Assembly: GCA_000444245.1 (NCBI GenBank)
Contig: ATSW01010197.1
Location: forward strand, 1 to 26,707
Direction: 5' to 3'
Source: Botryllus schlosseri
Taxonomy: Eukaryota; Chordata; Ascidiacea; Stolidobranchia; Styelidae
Length of the DNA: 26,707 nt
Positions 1 through 9,100 of this stretch are shown here, piece by piece; positions within the stretch are counted from its first letter, which is position 1; each line of letters opens with the position of its first letter. The notes beneath the pieces were generated by a model. That model saw only the letters and a list, made by a program, of their open reading frames with translations. It ran no database searches and was not told where the DNA came from. A program made the position numbers and the translations under genes.

Positions 1-345
1 TATTAATTGCCTTATAATAGATTCAAAAAAGCCCTACTTGATCACCTCTTGTCGTTACACTAACACTATTGCCCTACCCCGCCCAGACATTGCTTCATTG
101 ATCATTTGCTACCATTGTTTAATTTTTTTCCTATTTTCCTTTCCTAACTAAACACTTTTTTACAGCCAGACTGTTCTGAGTCAAGTGTACCTGTTTGATG
201 CTGGTGTGATCAGACTAGATGACCTTCACGGTCTTATCGATCATTCCTATCTAATACCGAATACTGTGCACGCATATTTTCTGTACCACCATCACTGCCG
301 TTTGTTATGTATTTTGGTTCGATGAAAATAAAAGACTCTCTCTCT
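1..345 (+). other. Left edge: possible 3'-terminal exon or retroelement tail
   Basis: A polypyrimidine tract ending TTTTTTACAG (to 165) is followed by an open frame of 52 codons (167-322), a TGA at 323-325, and AATAAA at 327-332. This could be the last exon of a plus-strand gene entering from the left. Against that, the AATAAA runs straight into a (TC)n tract, as at the tail of a non-LTR element, and the peptide is not recognised. Confidence 0.2.
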
Positions 346-613
346 CTCTAACAGAATGGTCATCTGAGATGAAACATCCACTGCGCAGACTCATTTTGAT
401 TGCGAAGTTTTCAATAGCATACTGATACAAACATTTTGCCTTTTAGAGATGTTTTGTTGGGAATTGTGGGAAAAAAGTTGGATGAGTAAGGTCAATCACG
501 GTGACTTCGAAATCTTTACAAAAATCCATTTTCTCCTGTGATATACATAACCATTTTTTCCATAATAACTTCAAGATAAGCTGCGAGCTAGAAATGACAA
601 GGTTTGACGTTAT

Positions 614-835
614 ATGTTCATTAAAAAAATTGGTTTGTCAATTTTGGTGCCATATTCGTTGCGATCATACACAAATGTGTCGTCGGAGGCGTTGCGCGTT
701 ATTATTACATTCGCCACCACCTATATTTGCGGAAATGGAATTTTGGCACTCGTTCATATCAAATCGAAGGAGCGGATTTTCAAGACACGACCAAGTATTC
801 CGAGAAATGCAGTTTTAGAATTCGCTTTAAAATAA
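614..835 (+). pseudogene. hAT transposase C-terminal remnant (ZBED5/SCND3-like type)
   Basis: The frame holds FATTYICGNG and LALVHIKSK, which match the FATTYLCESGFSAL-x-x-IKTK block near the C terminus of hAT transposases of the ZBED5/SCND3-like group. Only this end of the protein is left; the N-terminal zinc finger and the catalytic part are absent. The matching remnant at 1889-2125 shares the motif in the opposite orientation. Confidence 0.55.
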
Positions 836-944
836 TAGAAGTCAACCCAATTTCTACATCAATAGTATGATCTTATTTTTTTTAAAGTAATTTTAATGCT
901 GTTTATCACTAAGCCTACATACAGACTACAGTTATCATTTGCAC

Positions 945-1344
945 TAGTGCGGAGCATGGATCGGAGCCGGATCAGTAATTTTTCTATTACGGCCGGAGCC
1001 GGATCAGTAATTTTTCTGTTACGACCGGAGCAGGATCACTACTTTTTTGATACGGCCAGAATCTTTATGGATAAAAATGACTTTTTTAACTAAATAACTA
1101 CCAACCAACCACACCCATATAACAGCCGAGCCTGTGCGAAAATAAACGAGGCATATTTATCAATTCACGTAACCGCTGTACCGTGTAGGGCCGGATTTCA
1201 GGCCAGACTTTTTCATTTTTAGCTGGAGCCGGATTGGAGCCGGATCACTACTTTCTTCTGATACGGCCGGAGCCGGATCGGACCAGAGAATTGAAGAACC
1301 GGATCGGAGTCGGACCGGAGAATTTGTCGATCCGCTCCGCACTA
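945..1344. mobile_element. 400-bp nonautonomous hAT-like element with TIR TAGTGCGGAGC
   Basis: It starts TAGTGCGGAGCATGGATCGG and ends with the inverted GATCCGCTCCGCACTA. The 8-base target duplication ATTTGCAC lies at 937-944 and 1345-1352. The interior is built from repeated GGAGCCGGATC units. It carries no coding capacity. Confidence 0.85.
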
Positions 1345-1701
1345 ATTTGCACGAGACAGATGACGATTGCATACGATAACTGAGCTAAATTTGAACTGAA
1401 ACTTCGTGGGGGTCCACGGGGGTCCGTGAAGGTGCGATAGGGGTCCTCGAAGACAAAAAGGTTGAGAACCAATGGTTTAGGATTTGGAAAAACCAGATTT
1501 GTGAAATTTTTGTCACATTAGGATTGGATTCGGATTTCAGATTTTTTTAATGGGTTAGGATTAGGATTGGATTTACCGATTTTCGGGGAGAGTGACGTCC
1601 TGTGGCGAACGTCGACAAAGTTTTTCGTCCTACCAGAGTTACCTCATGTACTTTGGCACTAATTATGCGTTTTATTTCATGTTACAGAATAAGATATAGG
1701 C

Positions 1702-2636
1702 CAGTGGTTCTCAACCCTTTTGCGTTCGCAGACCCCTTTCGATCGCCACGGAACCCCACGGACTCCCGAAACTTTTAGTTTGAAATTAACTCAATTATCG
1801 TGCAACCGTCATCTGTCTTGTGATAAACAGCCACGAAACGACTTTCTTGAAAATAACATCATACTTTATGTAGAAATTGGGTAGACTATTATAATTTCGA
1901 AGCGAATTTTGCAGCTGCATTTACTGTCATGAAAATCCGTGTCTTCGATTTGACATGAACGAGTGCCGAATATCCATTTCCACAAGGATATGTGGCGGTG
2001 AATGCAACATTAATGCGTAGCGCTTCCGACGACACCGGCGACACAGCATATATGGCACCGCAATCGAGAAACAACTTTAAAAGAACAATACTTTCACTCC
2101 CAGCGTAGTCATTTCTATCTATCATCTCATGTTGAAGTTAATATGTGATAGTGATTACGTATATCACAGGAGAAAATGGATTTCGTGGCGAGGTTCCAAT
2201 CCCTTCATTGGGACAGATTAAAAAAAACAAATTCAGGAATTTTTATTTCAAAGGAATTTTCATTAATTTGCTGAGATTGACTACTTCAAACCCAAAACGT
2301 GTGCATTCATTTCGAAGTCACCCTTTTTGACCTTACTATATTTAACTTTTCAATTCTCCACAAACCCAAACATAATGTATCGAAACAGCTATATGTTCGC
2401 ATCAGTAGGCTATCGGCAATGTGGCAATGAAAATGAGTTTGCGCAGTAGCGTATTTCAACTTAGACGGCTATTATAATGATGTGAGTCATGAAGTTTTAG
2501 CAATTATGAAGCGACTCTGTCTCATGCTTTCTCTGATTAAAAATAAATTCAAATTAAGTTATCCATGATTTTACAAATTCAGAGGTTTTGCGGACTCCCT
2601 AAAAATGCTTCGCGGACCCCCGGTTGAGAACCACTG
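1702..2636 (-). mobile_element. 935-bp hAT element with perfect 15-bp TIR and 8-bp TSD
   Basis: It begins CAGTGGTTCTCAACC and ends GGTTGAGAACCACTG. The target duplication ATATAGGC lies at 1694-1701 and 2637-2644. Inside is a C-terminal transposase remnant on the minus strand. It is an internally deleted relative of the copy at 365-1474. Confidence 0.9.
1889..2125 (-). pseudogene. hAT transposase C-terminal remnant inside the 1702-2636 element
   Basis: The frame includes FTATYPCGNGYSALVHVKSK, the same hAT C-terminal block as at 614-835 (Cys, Gly and Ser-Ala-Leu positions kept). The rest of the transposase has been deleted, so the element depended on another source for movement. Confidence 0.6.
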
Positions 2637-2765
2637 ATATAGGCTTTCTAAGAGGAATTAAGTTTATATCGAATTAGGATTAGGATTGGAATATACCAAA
2701 TTCCTGGATTAGGACTAGCATTTGAAGTTTCGGATTTGGATTGGATTAGGACATAGAAATTTCAA

Positions 2766-2983
2766 ATCGGTATCAACGGCGCCAAAACAAGAGTGAATAT
2801 TGCTTCGAATGTAAGCCAAATACTGCTTCAACAAATGCATGCTTATCACACGCTCATGAAATACTTCTAGACTACTGCGAAACGTAAACAGAACATCGGC
2901 GTTGTAATCCTCATTCAAACGCAGTAAGCTTTCACATTTTGTATCGAGTTTAGTATCGGTCGGTATCTGATTTCACAGACTAC
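2766..2983. other. Unassigned stretch between repeats
   Basis: A minus-strand frame (about 2715-2918) looks mildly protein-like, beginning MNEDYNADVLFTFRSSLEVF, but it runs into the element at 2765 and lacks clear splice sites. I recognise no domain and do not call it a gene. Confidence 0.2.
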
Positions 2984-3075
2984 TCTAAGTCGTTTGGACA
3001 CCTTCCTATCTTTTTGTTGTATCGCAATCTTGTGGTGTTTTGATCTGATGAAATTATTAATATACTGAATTAGCG
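2984..3075 (+). repeat. LINE-type 3' end, copy 1
   Basis: GACTACTC...TCGTTTGGACACCTTCCTATC, then TTGTATCGCAATCTTGTGGTG and ATGAAATTATTAATA. It matches copies at 16720-16955 and 18490-18750. It lies just beyond the end of the vWA exon. Confidence 0.6.
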
Positions 3076-3127
3076 GATACCTATATAATATTTGGTAAGT
3101 TTGGGATGGTACCGCAACTCTTGTCTC

Positions 3128-6100
3128 CTACGTCCATAAGTTATCATAATCACCTGTTCCTCCGAACTTCATTCGACGCAGTTCATCTACGATCGGAGCC
3201 ACGTCCTTGACGCTGCGAAGTCGACGCGTCGCGATTTCCGTACCGACATCTACTTCACCCGCGTACGTAAACCCAGCAAACGTTACTTGAAGCCGGTATT
3301 GCAACATCAGAGTCAGATAGGATTCAGTAAATTCGACCATCATGTTCCAATCGCGTCTGGTCTTAATCGCACTCCGATCGAACGCCATAGCGATCTTGAT
3401 TCTGCTGTTAAACAGACACTGAACACAACAGAAATGATCTCGCCTGCTCCACGTGGCTGTTGTCAGGCATTCTGTGTTTTCGTATCTCTTGGTCGTGAAC
3501 CGGTTGATGCATATCAACTGACAGGTAGAACCGATTCTTGTTCCGTTGGTGCAGTCAAGTCGTCCGTTCATGACCGGGCCGAAATCGTCGCAATGACTTC
3601 TTTCACACGTAGGCGCCTCTTCGCTCCACTTTCCATGCTGTTCGTTGTCTTCATCATACAAGCACACCAGAGGACGGCCGTGAGACGGCTCGTGTTTTTC
3701 GCTACATGTAAACGAACAAGTAGAGCCAAATTCATTACCTCGTGTACATTTCGGACTGTAGCCCATGTCGGGCGGTGTTAACTGCGGTAAACACGTTTTT
3801 AACAGGCATCTTGGAGCTAACGAGGTCCACTGTTTCTCGTTGTTGCATTCCGAAGTGACTTGTCTCGAAGTTACAATTTCTGAATTGGTGTTCTGCACCA
3901 TATAATACGCGTCGCTCTTACACTTGTATATGCATTGCGTTCCTACTCTGTGTTCCGAAGCCTTGAATCCGTCCGGAGGCGTGCAAGTTTGAACGACAGT
4001 ATCTTTGTCATACTTTGGAGCGTCGCATTGGCCCAGTCTACATATCGGTTGGTCTGCGGTCCATTCTCCTATAGGAGATCCTTCCACTTTGCCTTTCCGA
4101 CACATCGTGTAGCTCCCGCCTATTCTGTCGTGTCCATCGGCGCAGTAAAACACGCAGAAGCTGCCTCTCAGGTTTATTAACGAGCATATGCGAAAACCGT
4201 TTTCCAAGACGGGAAAGCGCGGGCAGGTTATTGGTACGCAGTTCGGTTTCTCGACTCGCGACCACGTACCAATGGCCGTGCCGTCTTTAGGCGGTAGACA
4301 TCGCGAGGTTTCAAATTTAGTTGCGGTGCCTTCCAACACGTAGTCAGGGTGACAGGATAGTTGGCATACGCTGTCTTTCCCGTTCTTTTTGGTGCAACTT
4401 ATCCGCTCTGTCCTTTCCGCTACAAATTCCGGCAAACAGATTATAGGTTTACAGTCAACCGCCACTGCTGACCATTCACCTTTCGCATCACCATTCTCAC
4501 CACGCTCGCATTTTGACACCCAAGTGTTTTCAGTCGTGCCGGTTAAATCGTAGTCGTTGTTACAAGAAAAGGCGCATTCGCTCCCATGAAAGTTCATATC
4601 CGAGCACGTAACCTGTCCGCCGAAAGGATCTCTGAAGGAAGGTTCGCATATGATCCTAGAACAAGTACCAGGGGGTCGACTCCATACGCCAATAGCGTTA
4701 CCGTCGCCATCATCTTGACACGTAGCGGTCACGCGTCTGTTAGCGGTACCATCCAAATCGTATCCCGTGTCGCAAGAAAACGTACAGACGCTGCCTTGCA
4801 TGTTGCCCCGTGAACATTGCACCTTTCCGTTTGTAACATCTGTCAGTTCTGGGAAGCATAATATCTTACTGCAGACTGGAAATTCGTTAGTCCAAGAGCC
4901 AGAAGAAGACCGCCTTGTTTGCGTGCATGTAGATTCGGTTTCACCGATCAGTTGAAAGCCGTCTTTGCATGAAAATGAGCACTCGCTACCGAACGTGTTT
5001 CCAGTTGTACATTTTGAAATTCTGTTGGGATCATCTTGCGGATTCTTGCATTTTCCTTTGACACAAGTCGGCTCCTCACTGTCCCACAATCTGCTTCTAG
5101 TGCACGTCGCGATATTTTTGCCTCTCAGGTAAAAATTCTTTTCGCAGGTGTAGGTACATTTTGTGCCCGCGTAATTTAGACCTTCGTACCCTTCGTACTC
5201 CTTCACATTTTCGCAACTCACGAACCCGTTTTTCGGGGCTGTTCTCTCGGGGTTGCATCTGATGATGACTTTCTTGCACGTCACTGGCTTGTCTCGTATC
5301 TGCCACACACCGGTTCGACTGCCTTTGGATTTTCGTGCGCATGTAGCGCGATCCGAGCCAATTCTGCGGTAACCGTCGAAGCATCGTATGGTACATCGAG
5401 AGCCGAACTTGATCTCCCTTGGGCAATCGGTGAAGCCGTTTATAGGCGCCGGTAACTTTTCACACGGCGGCGGGGCTGTAGAAACATAACACAACCTGAG
5501 GTAGTCAAAGTGTATTCATCAGAGTTAGATATCTCTAGTTGTCAAACTACACTTGTTACATCGAAATGCCGGTAATCTCATTCTAGTCTAATTCGCGAAA
5601 TGTATCTATGCCCTAATTTTAACTATAATCCAATTTATGGTCATCATGAAAATTCTACAGAAGAACTGTACATTGCGAAACGAGTCAAATTCGGTGTTCA
5701 GACTTTAGCCATTATCGTGCTGACGAGAATGAACTCTAATTTGATATGAACTGAACTTGAACCATCGTTGATATTCAAGAAGAAGAAGAAGTACAAGTGA
5801 CGCCGTAAATCTCTACTCAAGTTCGAGAGAAATGGCGGTTTCCAAGTAAGGGAAAAGTAGGTAGCCTACTGTAGGTTGTGCATAAGAAAAACTATCAGAA
5901 TTGGAAGTATTAGCACTAGTACAGTGGAAGTATTGGTAATGTTATAAAATTTATTCTTGCACCTCGATAAAAGAGCTATGCCGCCAGTTGCTATGGCAAT
6001 TGACAAAGACAAAAAAGACAAACTGACGATAATTCACCCCAAAACTATTATCGACTTTTCAAAATCCAAAATTTCAAAAGATGATACTCAAGTTCGTGCA

Positions 6101-9100
6101 GAAGTGTCGATTTCAAAGTAAGTAACAAAAGTAAGTATTCAAGCTGGACCTAGTTTTGCGGTGAAAACTGAAAACTGTGAAGTAGAAGTACAAGTACAAT
6201 CGTAACGACTTGTAGTGAAATAGTGAAATCTACTGGAGTATTTCAAAAAGTAGAAGAATACATCAGAATACAAGACATGCGCAAACATCAAATAATCATT
6301 CGTAAATCCCCCCCCCCNCAAAAAAAATGGACGCAGATTGTTCATATAGTGAGATAACGTTGGAACGCTGTATCCTAATCTAGTGTTTGGAATTGATGAA
6401 AATATTAATAAAACTAACCGGAACCAGTGTGACACATACAATGCAGATACTTACGAGGTTTACAACCAGACTCTTTCGAATTGCACCCAGATGTACCACA
6501 GCAGCATCGGCATACCATATTACGAATTTTACTTCCACACTGATTGTTTTTGTTCTGAATCACAAAATGAGTGTAAGTAAGTTAATTACTACGCTAAATA
6601 TTTTCAACGACATCTGCAACTCAATGGCTTTAATATTATATCCGTAATATGTAGTTTGAGAACACCTAAAATGCTGATGGAATAATGAAACGTTTAGCTA
6701 TATGCAGCTAAGCAATAAAATCTGACTTAGAATGAGATGCAGGTATAAGAAACTCGATTGAAGTGGGAACTGTCATTTTAGATTTAGAAATCTTTCTAAT
6801 CCAAACCTTAGGGTAAAGTGTTGACTTAAAAGTTACAAATCAATATGATACCTGTCGAACTTCATTCCTACAGGCAGCCCTCTGCTTGCAACCTTTGGTG
6901 ATGAGCTGCCGTCCGCTTGCGGTGCGAAAGTCGTTTTGGCATACCTGCCCAAAAAAGCACATGAATACAACCAATATTGAATAGTATAGTTACTATCAGA
7001 GGTTGTCAAAGTAGTCAAGAAATCTACTCAAGTAGAAGTAGAAGTAGAAGTTGTTATGTTCTTGATCTTGTTCGAACAATAACTCAATACGACGAGGTTG
7101 CAATATGAAATCAGTATATATTAACAGCAGAATAACTTTAAGACAGGCGACACGATCCAGAGTTCAGTTAAATGAAAGACCCCGAGACAACAGAACACAG
7201 GATATAAATACAAGCACGACACACGAGGAAATAATGATTGGCGGTAATTACTAATCCTATAGAAAGAAAGAGTTGCACGACACCGAACGTAAATGCACGA
7301 ACATAACAGAAGTAGCGACGAAAATATCTACTCAAGTACGAGTAGAAGTACTTCTTCCATAAGCAACCAAAAACTACTTGAAGTAGAAGTACAATTGACT
7401 GACTTTAAAAGTACTCAAGTAAGTAAGTAGTTATGAAAATGATCCTAATTCGTTCACGGGGATCGTAAAAAGGTCCAAATTGAACTATGCGATAGGTGAC
7501 GAGCTTGATTCATATTGATGCATACCAGCAGGTATCCAATTTTCGATAGCATAAACAATAGGCATTCGTCCACATCATGGGATGAAAATGATAGTATTGT
7601 TATGGAAATGCGATGCTGCGATGTTTTCTCGAACAGCACGTTATAGCATGTTATGGCGCCATTCCCCATATTATAAGGCCCGTAGTTTAGTCGAAGAGAA
7701 ATACGGGGGTGTTGTATAGGATACGGTGTAAACACTTTGCGCGATTAGTAAACGTTAATAAAAAATATGGTGGACCGTAAAGATGCCATATTGTGTAGAT
7801 TTATTTCCAGAAATTAAAGGCATTAGTACACTTGCTTTTATACTGCAACATGTATGTTATCCAGTCAAAAGAACTGATAATAATTATAACTCAAAGTATA
7901 TGATACTGGGAATTGAAAGTGAATTATAAATACTACTTCTAAAAGCAGAACATGTATTTCACGTTTTTAGTTCAGAAAATTTCAAAGGTGGTATGCTAAA
8001 ACAGCTCTAAAACTAAAAAACAGTCAGAGTCCACTTTTCCAGATTTGGACACGCCATGGACAATGGACTGGACATGCTAGATTACGATATGACAAGTAAA
8101 TGCTAGATTGCGAANCATCAGTTTCAAACGTTATGNTGAGCCATATATACTGNGATGAANTATTTGATATGGACGAAGGGCGACAATGTGGTGTGAANGG
8201 AACCACGCCAACCCCCCACCTAAATTATATTCACCGATAATTTCGTGAAATCATACTGGTCACTCCNTATCCAGCACTGCGCGCGAAGNGCGACGAAAAT
8301 TCTGGGCTTTACTAAACTTTTATGAAAATTNAATGTTGATACTCCGTGAAAACAGCCCCGAAATTCCTCAGGCTATCTTCCTGATNNGAAGATTGAACTA
8401 CTTCTACTTGACAAACTGAAAATAGCGAAAAGTAAGTAAGTAGATCACAAAATACTACGAAGTAGAAGTAGAAGTAGCGGAAATCAGATCTACTTGAGTA
8501 AGTACTATAAGTAGAGGAAAACTACTTGAGTACTTCGAAAAAGTAGAAGTGCTTCGTTACTGACCACCTCTGGTTACTATACAACCGCATGCTTGGCCCT
8601 GCAAATACTTGGCGTATAACATTCCGATATTCTACAACTTGCTAGACCAGTGATTCTTGACCTGTGAGAAGGCTCCGAACCAAGTGGAATCACCGTACGT
8701 ACATGCATTCAACAAACGCTTCGGACTTGAAAATTAAAATGTATATCGATATTTCGGTCATCTTATAGCTGTATGGCCGACTACTCAAAGCGAAAAAAAA
8801 AATGAAGTAGGTCTTAATGTAAGATATCTCGCACGATGATTCCGAAAACGTAAATCGTATTGTGATGCAAGCAATTGAACCCGTACAAAATCACAATCAA
8901 ATATGAAAATCGGCATTGCATGCTTCGCGCTGTGAAACAACGAGGTATTGAAACTGAGTTTCCATTGCTCGGTAGCGATGAGTCTGGGCCAATGTTTCTC
9001 GAATCACGGGGGTTGATACGACACCCTATTCCTACAGAAATAGTAACACTCATTTGTAGTAAATATCCGATATAGTTTATGTGTTTTGCGTGAGAACAAT

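Larger units (their letters stand above)
365..1474 (-). mobile_element. hAT transposon copy, inverted, truncated at its far end
   Basis: The 1460-1474 end reads, on the minus strand, CATTGGTTCTCAACC, a decayed CAGTGGTTCTCAACC terminus. The following bases (GACCCC...GGACCCCC) match the start of the element at 1702-2636, and the homology continues through the transposase remnant to about 365, where the other terminus is missing. It was itself invaded by the small element at 945-1344. Confidence 0.7.
1475..2765 (-). mobile_element. Diverged copy of the CAGAGATGAG element, split by a hAT insertion
   Basis: The two flanks (1475-1701 and 2645-2765) match, in reverse, the two halves of the element at 17376-17801: repeated AATCCTAATCCAATCC on one side and TTTGTGAAA plus GGATTTGG on the other. 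Without the inserted 1702-2636 element it is about 350 bp. Its own tips are eroded. Confidence 0.65.

Noticed and set aside
2715-2918. Continuation of the vWA domain
   Set aside because: The frame does not match the second half of a vWA fold and has no acceptor at its start.
3287-3781. 164-codon plus-strand open frame
   Set aside because: It lies antisense to the CCP/vWA exon, whose cysteine pattern is unmistakable; the plus frame has no domain.
6139-6441. 100-codon minus-strand frame with a hydrophobic start, as an alternative signal peptide for the CCP exon
   Set aside because: It spans a C-run with an N and a degenerate hAT copy, and the exons at 6455-10144 give a better phased start.
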